A stretch of 64,000 bases of DNA from CBDDIP01 sp965229005 (GTDB lineage: Bacteria > Actinomycetota > Acidimicrobiia > Acidimicrobiales > Ilumatobacteraceae). The stretch lies in the NCBI GenBank assembly GCA_965229005.1, contig CBDDIP010000002.1:682001-746000 (forward strand), given 5' to 3'. The position numbers and the translations under genes are program-made. A model generated the notes under the pieces. The model was given only the letters and a program-made list of their open reading frames with translations, searched no databases and was not told where the DNA came from. Shown piece by piece: positions 47,150-58,649 of this stretch (positions within the stretch are counted from its first letter, which is position 1; each line of letters opens with the position of its first letter).

Positions 47150-49183
47150 CTAGCGCAGCGTCAGCCGTACCCAGCCGTCGTCGTACACGATGAGACTGCC
47201 GTCGGGCATCAGCACCGTCGGGTAGTACGGCGCGATCGAACGTTCTTCCATCGAGCCGTCGACACGCAGGATGACCAGACGAGACGGTGACTCGCTGTCG
47301 AACGTGTCCTGCACGAAGACCATCGCGCCGCCGTCCGTGGTGGCGACGGCCGGCGGCATGCCCCGGAAACCGATCGGGACGTTCGCCACCGTCCAGGAAC
47401 GATCGGTTCCGCCCTCGCGGCGGGTGACCACCAGCGAACCGTCGACGAACTCGAGCTGCATCACCGGCCCGTCGTCGGTGATCGGCGCGCCGTCGGTGTC
47501 GACCCAGCGCATCACCGGCGAGGCCCCGTCGGCCGGACGCTGCGCTTCGAATCCGCAGCAGCCGACGGAGACCAAGCCGTCGTTGGTGGGCACGAGATCG
47601 CTGTCGCCGCTGAGGTCGACCGCTCCGACGGCACGGGCGACCTGCTGTCCGGCCTTCGGCCCCGAGAGGGCAACCGCGACGAGATCGCCGACCGGGTCTC
47701 CGGTGTCCGTCTGTTGGGTGACCAGATAGGCGACGTCGCCTGGCCCGACCTGTGTGAGGTAGGTGAGGATCGGATCGAGACCGTCGACGCCGGACACGTC
47801 GACGACCGTCGGCTGCGCGGTGTGCAGTGTGATGGATCGGGCGATCCGGTCGTAGGAGACGATGATGCCGTCGGCGGTCGAGCCGACGCTCTGGCACTGC
47901 GTCGGCTCGCAGTCGCCGAGGAGGTCGAGCGGCGCGAGGTCGAAGCCATCCCCGGTCGTCGTCGTCGTGGTGGGCGTTGGCGGGGTCGGGGTGCTGCCGT
48001 CCGGGGCCGTGAGCCACGCCAGCTCGAGCCGGTTCCCGGTCAGCCGCGCGAGCACCGTGCCCCAGATGTCGCTGGCTCCGAGCTGCCAGCCGTCGGCCAG
48101 CTGTCGCCACACCGCGTTGCCGTCCGGCGTCAGCCACCCGACGACCGGCATCGATGGCGGTGGGAAGTCGCCCTCGCCGTCGGCCGGCCCGATCCACGTC
48201 TGGACCACGGCGGCGCCGTCGATCGTGGGAGCGACTGCCGGCTCGCCGTTGACCGTGTCGGCCGCATCGGGATGCCGCACGATCTCCAGCGGCCACGTCG
48301 CACCTCCCGTCTCGGTGACCGTGTCGCCCTCACGTCTGTAGAACGGCGTGGCCTCATCGAGGGTGATCGACACACCGTTCTCGTCGACGTAGCCGATCAT
48401 CTCCGCGCCGGGGTTGCGAACGCGGTCCACCACGCCGCTCGGCCCGTGTCCGAAGGGGAATGCAGGCAGCTCGACGTAGGCGACGATCCCCACGGGAGCC
48501 GCCGCGACGACCTCGCCGGCCCGAGGTCCGTCGAGGGCGACCGCTTCCATGGCGAAGTCCTGGATGCCCGGACCTTGCACGAGGCCGTAGAGGACGTTGC
48601 CGGGCCCGGCAACCGTGCTGAACAGGTCGGCGTCGATCGGCTGCGTGCGCACGGCGCCGGTGATCGGGTCGACGACGAACGCCTGCTGCACCCCGTCGTC
48701 GGTGACGACGACTGCGCCGTCCATGACGGCCACGTCCCAGCCGAAGCACCCCGTGGGCGGGCACCCGCTGAGGTCGACCGCGGCAAACGGCACCGGCTCG
48801 AACACCGGCGGCGGATCGAGGTAGGAGACGGACAGCCCGCTCGCGGTCGCACCGACGGTCGTCGTGGTCGGTGTCGTCGTGCCGGTCGTGGTCGGTGACG
48901 GGCTCTCCGTCGTCGAGGGCGCCACCGTCGGCAGGTCGACGACGGGCGTCGTCCGATCACGGCTGACGACGATGCCGACGACGACGAGCGTTGCCACGAC
49001 CGCCGCGGCCGATGCGACGATCACCCATCGGCGTCCTTGCCGTGGTGATCGCAGCGGGACGACGTCACCGATCGCTGATGCGGTCAGCACGTCGGCGAGC
49101 CCGAGCTCGATGTCGATGCTGCGGCGGGCGTCGTCGAGCGCGTCGAGCGCGGCCGAGCGACCGATGTCGTCGATGGTCGTCAT
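47150..49183 (-). CDS. Large membrane protein partnered with an ECF sigma factor
   Basis: A 677-residue protein. The first 50 residues are cytoplasmic (IGRSAALDALDDARRSIDIELGLAD), a span follows (WVIVASAAAVVATLVVVGIVV), then a Thr/Pro linker and a long extracytoplasmic region of beta-propeller-like repeats (VVVTDDGVQQAFVVDPITGAV, VYDDGWVRLTLR) with paired Cys residues (GCPPTGCFG, DCEPTQCQS). Its ATG overlaps the stop of the sigma-factor gene. The layout fits an anti-sigma factor with an outside sensor, although no zinc-binding HxxxCxxC motif is seen. Confidence 0.75.
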   Translation of the reverse strand: MTTIDDIGRSAALDALDDARRSIDIELGLADVLTASAIGDVVPLRSPRQGRRWVIVASAAAVVATLVVVGIVVSRDRTTPVVDLPTVAPSTTESPSPTTTGTTTPTTTTVGATASGLSVSYLDPPPVFEPVPFAAVDLSGCPPTGCFGWDVAVMDGAVVVTDDGVQQAFVVDPITGAVRTQPIDADLFSTVAGPGNVLYGLVQGPGIQDFAMEAVALDGPRAGEVVAAAPVGIVAYVELPAFPFGHGPSGVVDRVRNPGAEMIGYVDENGVSITLDEATPFYRREGDTVTETGGATWPLEIVRHPDAADTVNGEPAVAPTIDGAAVVQTWIGPADGEGDFPPPSMPVVGWLTPDGNAVWRQLADGWQLGASDIWGTVLARLTGNRLELAWLTAPDGSTPTPPTPTTTTTTGDGFDLAPLDLLGDCEPTQCQSVGSTADGIIVSYDRIARSITLHTAQPTVVDVSGVDGLDPILTYLTQVGPGDVAYLVTQQTDTGDPVGDLVAVALSGPKAGQQVARAVGAVDLSGDSDLVPTNDGLVSVGCCGFEAQRPADGASPVMRWVDTDGAPITDDGPVMQLEFVDGSLVVTRREGGTDRSWTVANVPIGFRGMPPAVATTDGGAMVFVQDTFDSESPSRLVILRVDGSMEERSIAPYYPTVLMPDGSLIVYDDGWVRLTLR

Positions 49184-49686
49184 GGCGCCTCCACGTCGTT
49201 GGTTCCAGGGGTGCTCAGCGCTTCGGCGAGGGCGCGCCGTGCGTGGTGCAGCGACGTCTTCACCGTGCCGGTCGTGATCTCCATGAGATCGGCGATGTCG
49301 TTGACGCTCATGTCCTCGAGGTAGTGCAGCGCCACTGCCGCGCGCTGGCGCTCTGGCAGGGCACGCACGGCGCGCCAGAACTCCTCCGACCTCGGTTCGG
49401 CCGCCGGCGTGGCCGCGCCTCGCGGCAGCCTGGCCATCGCCCGATCCTCGCGTTGGACGCGTCGGTGCTCGTCGATGGCCAGGTTGATCAGGACGCGTCG
49501 TGTCCACGCGCCGGGTCGATCGAGCCGGCCGACCGAGCTCCACGACCGGTAGGCGCGGACCATCGCCTCCTGCGCCAGGTCGGCGCCGCGCTCACGGCTG
49601 CCAGTGAGCGACGAAGCGAGCGCGACGAGCACGGGGAGGTCGCGGCGGTACATGGCGGCGAAGTCGACCTCTCGGTCGGCACTCAC
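49180..49686 (-). CDS. ECF sigma factor, SigE/SigM-like
   Basis: A 168-residue sigma factor from GTG 49686; an ATG at 49713 is the alternative. Region 2 reads FAAMYRRDLPVLVALASSLTGS and LAQEAMVRAYRSWSSVGRLDRPGAWTRRVLINLAIDEHRR. Region 4 reads LPERQRAAVALHYLEDMSVNDIADLMEITTGTVKTSLHHARRAL. It is coupled by ATGA to a large membrane protein, its probable regulator. It is divergent from the thioesterase-like gene. Confidence 0.9.
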   Translation of the reverse strand: MSADREVDFAAMYRRDLPVLVALASSLTGSRERGADLAQEAMVRAYRSWSSVGRLDRPGAWTRRVLINLAIDEHRRVQREDRAMARLPRGAATPAAEPRSEEFWRAVRALPERQRAAVALHYLEDMSVNDIADLMEITTGTVKTSLHHARRALAEALSTPGTNDVEAP

Positions 49687-49789
49687 CGCACTCGGGCCCC
49701 CGCGCACCTGCACATGTCAACACACGCCGGAACGGCCGTCGAGGTTGATCCCGTGTCGAAATCGAGACGTCGACGACGACACCCGCCGC

Positions 49790-49795
49790 TACGGT
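49790..49795 (+). promoter_or_regulatory. Leaderless-type -10 box of the thioesterase-like gene
   Basis: TACGGT ends eight bases before GTG 49804. No ribosome site fits in the gap. Confidence 0.45.
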
Positions 49796-49803
49796 CCGGC
49801 GCC

Positions 49804-50646
49804 GTGACGCCGTTCCACGCAGCGACCTCGGTGGAGCCGACCTCCGACGGTCACTACCGCGCCTTCCTCGACGAGTCGTGGAACCTGCGACCGCTGCCGC
49901 AAGGCGGGGTGGTCACCGCGGTTGCCCTGCGCGCGATGACAGTGGCACTTGCCGACCCGGCCCAGCAGCTGCGCACGCTGCACACCACGTTCGTCGGCCA
50001 GGTCGCCGATGGCGAGCTCGAGATCGAGGTCGAGGTGCTCCGCCGCGGTCGCTCGATGTCGCACCTGCGCGCCCACGTTCGCAACGTCGGATCGAGCAGC
50101 GGACACGTCACCACTGCAGTGTTCGGCGCGTCGCGAGACGGCTTCGAGTTCACCGAGCTGCGCCGCCCGGACGTGCCGGCCCCTGACGACTGCCCGTCGT
50201 TCCGCGATCCTCCGCCGCCCGGCGTGCCACTCTTCGAGCCGACACCGTTCTGGGCGCAGCGTGTCGAGGGCCGAGCGGCGATGGGGGTGCCGCCGTGGGA
50301 GGTCGTGGAGCACCGGACAGCCGAGCAGGCAACGTGGTACCGCTTCGACGACACGCCGTGGGTGGACCCAGAGCAGCGCTTCGACCCGGCGGCGATCGTG
50401 CTGCTCGCCGACACGATGCCCGGCGCGATCGGCCAGAAGCTCGGTCCCACGGATCGCCCGTGGTTCGGGCCGAGCGTGGACCTCACCGTCCACATGTGCG
50501 GCGACTGCCGCTCGCCGTGGGTGCTCGCGCACAACACGGCGCGGTGGGCGGGCGACGGCTACGCCTCGGTGGACATGGCGCTGTGGGACGGCGACACGTT
50601 GGTCGCCTACGGCACACAGGTCTCGTTCTTCACGTTCCCGTCGTGA
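49804..50646 (+). CDS. Acyl-CoA thioesterase-like double-hotdog protein
   Basis: A 280-residue protein of the TesB-like/thioesterase family. The first hotdog half reads RPLPQGGVVTAVALRAMTVAL and LRTLHTTFVGQVADGELEIEVEVLRRGRSMSHLRAHV. The second half has IVLLADTMPGAIGQKLG and SVDLTVHMCGDCRSPWVLAHNTARWAGDGYASVDMALWDGDTLVAYGTQ, where Asp and Gln sit at expected catalytic positions. It probably hydrolyses an acyl-CoA. It converges with disA. Confidence 0.87.
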   Translation: MTPFHAATSVEPTSDGHYRAFLDESWNLRPLPQGGVVTAVALRAMTVALADPAQQLRTLHTTFVGQVADGELEIEVEVLRRGRSMSHLRAHVRNVGSSSGHVTTAVFGASRDGFEFTELRRPDVPAPDDCPSFRDPPPPGVPLFEPTPFWAQRVEGRAAMGVPPWEVVEHRTAEQATWYRFDDTPWVDPEQRFDPAAIVLLADTMPGAIGQKLGPTDRPWFGPSVDLTVHMCGDCRSPWVLAHNTARWAGDGYASVDMALWDGDTLVAYGTQVSFFTFPS

Positions 50647-50667
50647 CGCCGCGAGCGTCGACAACAA

Positions 50668-51660
50668 CTAGAGGTACTGCTCGAGGATGCTCGTCTCGGT
50701 GAGCCGGTCGAGCGTGTCCTTCACCGCTTGCGCGAGCGCGGGTTCGACACCGTCGATCATCGTCAACTCGGCGATCGACGCCCGCTGGAGCTTGGTCAGC
50801 TCGCCGAAGTGCGAGGCGATGCGGCGCACCAGATCCGGAGCGAGCCGTGGCACGCGGGTGAGCAGGCGGATCCCGATCGGCGAGGCGGACGCACCACCAT
50901 CGGCACCGACGCCGGCGTAGTTCTCCACCATGTGCGGGTAGTCCTCCATCACCAGCTCCAGCTCGTCGTCGAGGTCGGAGAAGACCTCGTCGAGCTGCAA
51001 GCGAAGGAGACGAGCGTCGACGCCGAGCTCGACGATCATGGTCTCGATCTCCTCGGCGATGCGCCGCACCATGTCGCCGCGCTGGACCACCATCGCCACG
51101 TCGCGAACGGTGACGACGTCCTCGACCTCGAGAGCGGTGAGGCTGGCGAGTGCATCGTCGAGCTTGGCCTTGTAGCGCTCCAGCGTCTGCAGCGCCTGGT
51201 TGGCACGGTCGAGCAACCGGCTGATGTCCTGCAGCTGGTGCTTCATGCCGCCGGCGTAGACGTTGATGACGCCCATCTCCTCGCTGACGCTGATCACCGG
51301 CACGTTCAACGAACGGGCGACGCGCTCGGCGGTGCGGTGCCGCGTGCCGGTCTCCGCCGTCGGCACCGTGGGGTCGGGGACGAGGTGCACGTTGGCGCGA
51401 GCGATGCGCGACGTGTCCTTGGCGAGGATGATCGCCCCGTCCATCTTGGCCAGCTCGGACATCCGTTGCGGGGTGAAGTCGGCGTCGAGCAGGAACCCGC
51501 CGCTGCAGATCGCCAGCACCTCGGGGCCGTCGTCGACCACGATGAGCGCGCCCATCTTCGCCCGCACGACTCGCTCCATCCCGGCGCGCAACGGGGTTCC
51601 CGGTGCGACCGCGGCGAGAGCGGCGTGGAGCGCGTCGGTCGGCGACACCGGCTGCGGCAT
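50668..51660 (-). CDS. disA: DNA integrity scanning diadenylate cyclase DisA
   Basis: A 330-residue enzyme that makes c-di-AMP from ATP. The DAC domain has the two essential motifs: DGA in AKMDGAIILA and RHR in GTRHRTAERVA. A helical spine follows (LLDRANQALQTLERYKAKLDDAL), then a C-terminal helix-hairpin-helix region (IAELTMIDGVEPALAQAVKDTL) that senses branched DNA. It lies nine bases after radA, a pairing widespread in actinobacteria and firmicutes; RadA restrains DisA in several species. Confidence 0.96.
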   Translation of the reverse strand: MPQPVSPTDALHAALAAVAPGTPLRAGMERVVRAKMGALIVVDDGPEVLAICSGGFLLDADFTPQRMSELAKMDGAIILAKDTSRIARANVHLVPDPTVPTAETGTRHRTAERVARSLNVPVISVSEEMGVINVYAGGMKHQLQDISRLLDRANQALQTLERYKAKLDDALASLTALEVEDVVTVRDVAMVVQRGDMVRRIAEEIETMIVELGVDARLLRLQLDEVFSDLDDELELVMEDYPHMVENYAGVGADGGASASPIGIRLLTRVPRLAPDLVRRIASHFGELTKLQRASIAELTMIDGVEPALAQAVKDTLDRLTETSILEQYL

Positions 51661-51669
51661 GGGTGAAGT

Positions 51670-53040
51670 CTACGGAGTGGAAGTGGTGCCCGTCAGGCCC
51701 ACCGCCTTCAACGCCTCGTTGATCGTTCGAACTCGCACGACATCGATGCCATCTGCGGTGGCGGGCGAGTTGGCCGGAACGATCGCCGTGGCGAAGCCCA
51801 TGCGCGCCGCTTCGGCGAGCCGACGTTGGGCGTGCGCCACCTGGCGGACCTCACCGGCCAGCCCGACCTCGCCGAAGACCACCGTGTCGGCGGGCAGCGG
51901 GACGTTGAGCGAGCCACTGACCAGTGCCAGGCAGAGGGCGAGATCGGCGCCCGGTTCGGTGAGTCGCACCCCACCGACGGCGGAGGCGAACACCTCCTTG
52001 CTGCCGAACTGGTGGCGGGCCCGACGTTCGAGCACGGCGAGCAGCAGCGCCAATCGGCCGCCATCGATGCCCTGTGCGCTGCGCCGCGGCGGCACACCGG
52101 GTGGCACCGAGTTGGTGAGTGCCTGCACTTCCACGAGCAGGGGCCGGTGCCCCTCCAACGTGGGCGTCACCGCCGAGCCGGCGACACCGGTGCGCCGATC
52201 CGTCAGGAACAGCCGGCTGGCATCGGGTACGCCCTGCAACCCGGCTTCGGCCATCTCGAACACACCGAGCTCGCTCGTCGGCCCGAAGCGGTGCTTGGCG
52301 GCTCGCAGCATGCGCAACGAGTGATGCCGGTCGCCCTCGAAGGAGAGCACCGTGTCGACCACGTGCTCGAGCAGGCGCGGGCCGGCGAGCGTGCCGTCCT
52401 TGGTGACGTGGCCGACGAGCACCATCGGTATGTTGCGCCGCTTGGCCTCGGTGACGAAGCGGTGAGCGCAGCCACGTACCTGCACCACGCTGCCCGGCGC
52501 CGAGCCGAGCTCGGGGTCGGCCACGCTCTGGATGCTGTCGACGATGACCAGCTGCGGTTGCAGCTCGTCGATGGCGGCGATGATGTGCGGCAGCGACGTC
52601 TCCGGCAGCAGCCACAGATCGGGGCGCACCGCACCGAGGCGTTCGGCGCGCAGGCGCACCTGCTGGGCGCTCTCCTCCGCGCTGACGTAGAGCGTGCGCG
52701 TCGGCCACCACGCGGCCAGCTGCAGGAGCAGCGTGCTCTTGCCGATGCCCGGCTCACCGCCGAGCAACGTGACCGATCCCGGCACGAGGCCACCGCCGAG
52801 CACGCGGTCCATCTCGCTGATCCCGGTGGACTGCGGCTGGCCGGCCACCGTGTCGACGTCGCCGATCTCGCGCGCCACCGCGCCCGAGGCGGACGCAGCG
52901 AGCGGCAGCGCCACGTCGGGCGGACCGTCGACGTCCTCGACCAGCGAGTTCCACGCGCCGCAGGAGGTGCACCGCCCGGCCCACTTGGGATGGTCGGCGC
53001 CGCAATCGGTGCACCGGTAGACGAGTCGAAGCTTGACCAT
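51670..53040 (-). CDS. radA: DNA repair protein RadA
   Basis: A 456-residue protein. The N-terminal zinc finger is CTDCGADHPKWAGRCTSCGAW. The RecA-like ATPase has Walker A GGEPGIGKST and Walker B LVIVDSIQSV. The RadA signature KNRFG appears as KHRFG (RAAKHRFGP), a conservative change. The C-terminal Lon-like domain lacks protease function (RLTEPGADLALCLALVSGSLNVPL). It helps branch migration in recombination. ATG 53040 gives the family-typical start MVKLRLVYRC. It is cotranscribed with disA. Confidence 0.96.
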   Translation of the reverse strand: MVKLRLVYRCTDCGADHPKWAGRCTSCGAWNSLVEDVDGPPDVALPLAASASGAVAREIGDVDTVAGQPQSTGISEMDRVLGGGLVPGSVTLLGGEPGIGKSTLLLQLAAWWPTRTLYVSAEESAQQVRLRAERLGAVRPDLWLLPETSLPHIIAAIDELQPQLVIVDSIQSVADPELGSAPGSVVQVRGCAHRFVTEAKRRNIPMVLVGHVTKDGTLAGPRLLEHVVDTVLSFEGDRHHSLRMLRAAKHRFGPTSELGVFEMAEAGLQGVPDASRLFLTDRRTGVAGSAVTPTLEGHRPLLVEVQALTNSVPPGVPPRRSAQGIDGGRLALLLAVLERRARHQFGSKEVFASAVGGVRLTEPGADLALCLALVSGSLNVPLPADTVVFGEVGLAGEVRQVAHAQRRLAEAARMGFATAIVPANSPATADGIDVVRVRTINEALKAVGLTGTTSTP

Positions 53041-53093
53041 GATGCTCGGCACCGTACGCGAAGCGTGTGACAGAGAAGCGGAGACCGAGACCG

Positions 53094-53858
53094 TCAGACG
53101 CGAGCGGCGCGGCGACGGGCCCGCTTGCGGCGCTGCACCATCACCCAGACGATGAACGTCGTGGCGAGCACGACCCACAGCACCAGCAAGCCCAACGCCA
53201 CGGTGGCGACCGTGCTCCACGTCGAGTCGCGCGGCGCGTCCACCTTCGACGACGTCGCCAGGTCCAGCGACGTCTGATCCAGTGGCACCGTCCACGTCAC
53301 CGTGTTGCCGCCCTTGGTTCCCGTCGTCGTGCCGACGGCGCCGGGGAAGGTGACCGCGAACGTCAGCGCCAGCGCGTCAGCGGGACGCAGGTTGGCCGCG
53401 GCGAGGTCGTCGGCGTACGGCGAGCCGCCGATCGCGGCGAGCACCTCCGGGTCGGCGAACGCGTTCAGCCCACCGTCGACGCGCAACGATCCCGTCAAGG
53501 CCACCGACGAACCATCGAGTGCGATCGCCACGTCGTGCACGGGACCGCCGGTGCCGTTGATGGACCGCAGCAGTGCGGTGCCCTCCGCTGCGGAGTCGAA
53601 CGTGTGGGACAGCACGACGCGCAACCCACCACCGGTGGTGTTCGACGGGCCGTCCACCGTCCAGCCAGCAGCCACCGCGTCCTCGAAGCGCAGGTCGTCG
53701 ACCAGACCCGGCGTGGCCGTCACCAGCTCTCCGTCGGCGAGCGCGGTCACGGTCACGGTGCCACTGCCGTCGGCACGCACGTCGACCGCGACGTCGACGT
53801 CGACCTTGCACGCGCTCAGCGCGAGCGCGGCAAGAACGATGGCGAAGAGGCGGCGCAC
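53094..53858 (-). CDS. Membrane lipoprotein of unknown function
   Basis: A 254-residue protein starting at GTG 53858. The signal MRRLFAIVLAALALSAC ends in a lipobox (LSAC). The mature part is an extracytoplasmic beta-rich domain (VDVAVDVRADGSGTVTVTALAD). A membrane span (VALGLLVLWVVLATTFIVWVMV) and a very basic tail (RRKRARRRAARV) close the protein. Two anchors at opposite ends are unusual but known in the DUF3153/LppM-like group. It lies between clpC and radA. Confidence 0.78.
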   Translation of the reverse strand: MRRLFAIVLAALALSACKVDVDVAVDVRADGSGTVTVTALADGELVTATPGLVDDLRFEDAVAAGWTVDGPSNTTGGGLRVVLSHTFDSAAEGTALLRSINGTGGPVHDVAIALDGSSVALTGSLRVDGGLNAFADPEVLAAIGGSPYADDLAAANLRPADALALTFAVTFPGAVGTTTGTKGGNTVTWTVPLDQTSLDLATSSKVDAPRDSTWSTVATVALGLLVLWVVLATTFIVWVMVQRRKRARRRAARV

Positions 53859-53909
53859 GAAACGATCATGACATCCAGCGAGCCGGACGCACCGTGACTC
53901 CAGCGAGAG

Positions 53910-56468
<2,559 letters not shown>

Positions 56469-56474
56469 GTCGAA

Positions 56475-56480
56475 AGTGTA
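56475..56480 (-). promoter_or_regulatory. -10 box of clpC
   Basis: On the minus strand TACACT ends six bases before the ATG at 56468. CTGTTG, 17 bases further upstream, is a possible -35 element. Confidence 0.55.
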
Positions 56481-56558
56481 CCGGCGCTCGGAGGATGCAA
56501 CAGGGCTTGACATGACGCTGACACTCGGGCCAGCGCAGCGAGCCCGATGTCGATGGCC

Positions 56559-56564
56559 TAGCCT
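56559..56564 (+). promoter_or_regulatory. -10 box of the polyprenyl synthase gene
   Basis: TAGCCT ends six bases before GTG 56571, the leaderless spacing seen elsewhere in the window. Confidence 0.52.
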
Positions 56565-56570
56565 GGCTGG

Positions 56571-57551
56571 GTGGCCGCGTCGCCCCTGTTTGCACTGCCG
56601 GGGAAGACCGGCGACCTCGAGGTGATCGAGGCGGCACTGGCGCAGTCGGTGCACACCCCGGATCCGTACCTCTCGGAGATCGCCGCGCACCTGATCCGCG
56701 CCGGCGGCAAGCTGCTGCGGCCGTTGCTCACCGTGCGTGCTTCGCAAGTCGCTGGTGATGACGGCGACGACACGAGCGCCGTCCTCGGCGGCGTCGCGTG
56801 CGAGCTGGTGCAGACCGGTTCGCTCTACCACGACGACGTGATGGACGAGGCGCTCACCCGCCGTGGCGTCGACACCGTCAACGCCAAGTGGGGCAACCTG
56901 CAGGCGATCCTCGCCGGCGACTTCCTCCTGGCTCGCGCCTCGGAGATCGCGGCCTCGCTGGGCACCGAGGTCGCCGGGCTCTTGGCTCGCACCATCGGCC
57001 GTCTGTGCGAAGGCCAGATCGAAGAGCTGCGCCACACCTACAACTCGGCTCGGCCCGAGTCGAGCTACCTGTCGTCGATCAAGGGCAAGACCGCATCGCT
57101 GTTCTCCACCGCAGCGCGCATCGGCGGCATCGTCGCCGATCTCCCGCGCCCGGCAATCGACGCGCTCACCGCCTATGGCGAGGCGTTCGGCATGGTCTTC
57201 CAGATCGTCGACGACGTGCTCGACATCACCGCCACCGACGAGCAGCTCGGCAAACCGGCCGGCCACGACATGGTCGAGGGTGTGTACACGCTGCCGGTCC
57301 TGCGCACGTTGCAGAGCGGCGGCGTGGCAGCGGCCGAGATGCTGGCGATCCTCGGCAAGCCGCTCGACACGATCGAGCGCGACAAGGCACTGGCGATCGT
57401 GCGCGTCAACGGCGGTGTCGAGTCGGCGCAACGCTCCGCCCGTGAGTGGGTCGCCGTTGCCGAGTCGGCCTGCGACTCGCTCCCCGCCGGTCCCGCCACC
57501 GACTCCCTCCGCGCTGCGCCGGGCACCCTCCTCGCCTCCCTCACCCGCTGA
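56571..57551 (+). CDS. Trans-polyprenyl diphosphate synthase
   Basis: A 326-residue isoprenoid chain-elongating enzyme. The first Asp-rich motif is YHDDVMDEALTRRG and the second is FQIVDDVLDITATDEQLGK. GGKLLRPLLTVRAS is the usual Lys/Arg diphosphate-binding region. It probably makes the side chain of menaquinone, which fits the geranylgeranyl-reductase-like gene nearby and the menaquinol bc complex at the right end. It stands before a DUF559 insertion, with a type C palindrome 20 bases past its stop. Confidence 0.93.
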   Translation: MAASPLFALPGKTGDLEVIEAALAQSVHTPDPYLSEIAAHLIRAGGKLLRPLLTVRASQVAGDDGDDTSAVLGGVACELVQTGSLYHDDVMDEALTRRGVDTVNAKWGNLQAILAGDFLLARASEIAASLGTEVAGLLARTIGRLCEGQIEELRHTYNSARPESSYLSSIKGKTASLFSTAARIGGIVADLPRPAIDALTAYGEAFGMVFQIVDDVLDITATDEQLGKPAGHDMVEGVYTLPVLRTLQSGGVAAAEMLAILGKPLDTIERDKALAIVRVNGGVESAQRSAREWVAVAESACDSLPAGPATDSLRAAPGTLLASLTR

Positions 57552-57571
57552 CCCGATCCGCTGCGGCGGGC

Positions 57572-57614
57572 CTGGGCACCGTTCGTTGCGGAAGCCGAGA
57601 AGATCGGTGCCCAG
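57572..57614. repeat. Type C palindrome, left bracket of the second DUF559 gene
   Basis: A perfect 10-bp inverted repeat (CTGGGCACCG at 57572-57581, CGGTGCCCAG at 57605-57614) encloses TTCGTTGCGGAAGCCGAGA. A related sequence stands immediately after the DUF559 stop at 58574. Types A and B do not share this sequence. Confidence 0.75.
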
Positions 57615-57661
57615 AGCAGGTTGTTTTCCGCTCGAGCTCACTCCGCACGGTCTGTGTTGGT

Positions 57662-58573
57662 GTGACCCAACAGCAACAGCATGCTTTCGCCGCGACGCAT
57701 CATGGTCTGATCACCGGCGCGGTGGCTGCGCGACTCGGCATGTCGAGGGCGGCCTGGTATCGGGCGATCGATGCCGGTCGGCTCGAACAGGTCCACCCGG
57801 GTGTTGCCCGCCTGCCGGGGTCGCCGCCGAGCTTCGAGCAGCGAGCGTTGGCCGCGGTGTGGGCAGCGGGTCCGGGTGCGATGGCGTCGCATCGGAGCTC
57901 GGCTCGGTTGTGGGGTGCCAAGCGTCCGGAGCGTGAACTGATCGACGTCATGTTGCCGGGCAGGTCGCGCCGGGCGGTGGTGGAGGGTGCGGTGATCCAT
58001 CGCCCGCGCGGCGATGTCGATCTTCGGTCACTCGTCCGCAATCGTGTTCCGTGCACGAGTCCGTTGCGGATGCTGGTCGATCTCGGAGCGGTCGACCCCG
58101 TCGGCGTCTACCCGGCGTTGGAGGCGTTGGTCATCGCCCGTGTCGTCAGCCCGCGGGCGCTCCGCGAAACGCTCGAGCGCCACGCCCGACCGGGCCGCCA
58201 TGGGGTGGCCGCGTTTCGTGATGCGTTGGATCGCTACCCGCTGGCACTCGAGGTTGCCGACAGCGTGCTGGAGACGCGGATGGCGGCGATGGCCGCGCGG
58301 CACCGGCTTCCTCCGATGACCTTCCACGAGGTCATCCTCGGATACGAGGTCGACTTCCGCATCGATGGCACGAACGTCGTGCTCGAGTGCGACGGCCGTG
58401 AGCACCACGAGCTCGGCGACCAGTTCGAGCTCGATCGAGTTCGCGACGCGGAACTGCTCGCGGCAGGTTGGATCGTCGTCCGGTTCACCTGGCGACAGCT
58501 CGATCGGGCGCCAGCGAAGGTCGCGGCCCGCATCCAGGCGGTGCTCCGCCAATGGGCACCCGAGCTGGCTTGA
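57662..58573 (+). CDS. AbiEi-N-like/DUF559 Vsr-type endonuclease-domain protein (copy 2)
   Basis: A 303-residue paralogue of the protein at 41279-42220. The N-terminal domain reads HHGLITGAVAARLGMSRAAWYRA and RLEQVHPGVARLPG. The C-terminal DUF559 core reads GYEVDFRIDGTNVVLECDGR, FELDRVRDAELLAAGWIVVRFTW. The conserved D, E and D residues of a PD-(D/E)XK-like site are kept, so it may be active. GTG 57662 matches the paralogue's start. It is placed between two isoprenoid genes and is bracketed by type C palindromes, which suggests insertion. Confidence 0.8.
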   Translation: MTQQQQHAFAATHHGLITGAVAARLGMSRAAWYRAIDAGRLEQVHPGVARLPGSPPSFEQRALAAVWAAGPGAMASHRSSARLWGAKRPERELIDVMLPGRSRRAVVEGAVIHRPRGDVDLRSLVRNRVPCTSPLRMLVDLGAVDPVGVYPALEALVIARVVSPRALRETLERHARPGRHGVAAFRDALDRYPLALEVADSVLETRMAAMAARHRLPPMTFHEVILGYEVDFRIDGTNVVLECDGREHHELGDQFELDRVRDAELLAAGWIVVRFTWRQLDRAPAKVAARIQAVLRQWAPELA

Positions 58574-58619
58574 CTCTGGGCACCGATCGTTGCGGCTTCC
58601 GAGACGGATCCGCCCCAGA
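58574..58619. repeat. Type C palindrome, right bracket of the second DUF559 gene
   Basis: It begins with the base after the DUF559 stop: CTCTGGGCACCGATCGTTGC, then GGCTTCCGAGACGG and ATCCGCCCCAGAC. The first 20 bases match the left copy at 57572 with few changes; the right arm is more degraded. Confidence 0.68.
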
Positions 58620-58649
58620 CGTCGACCCTGCTCAAACGCGAGGTCGGGG

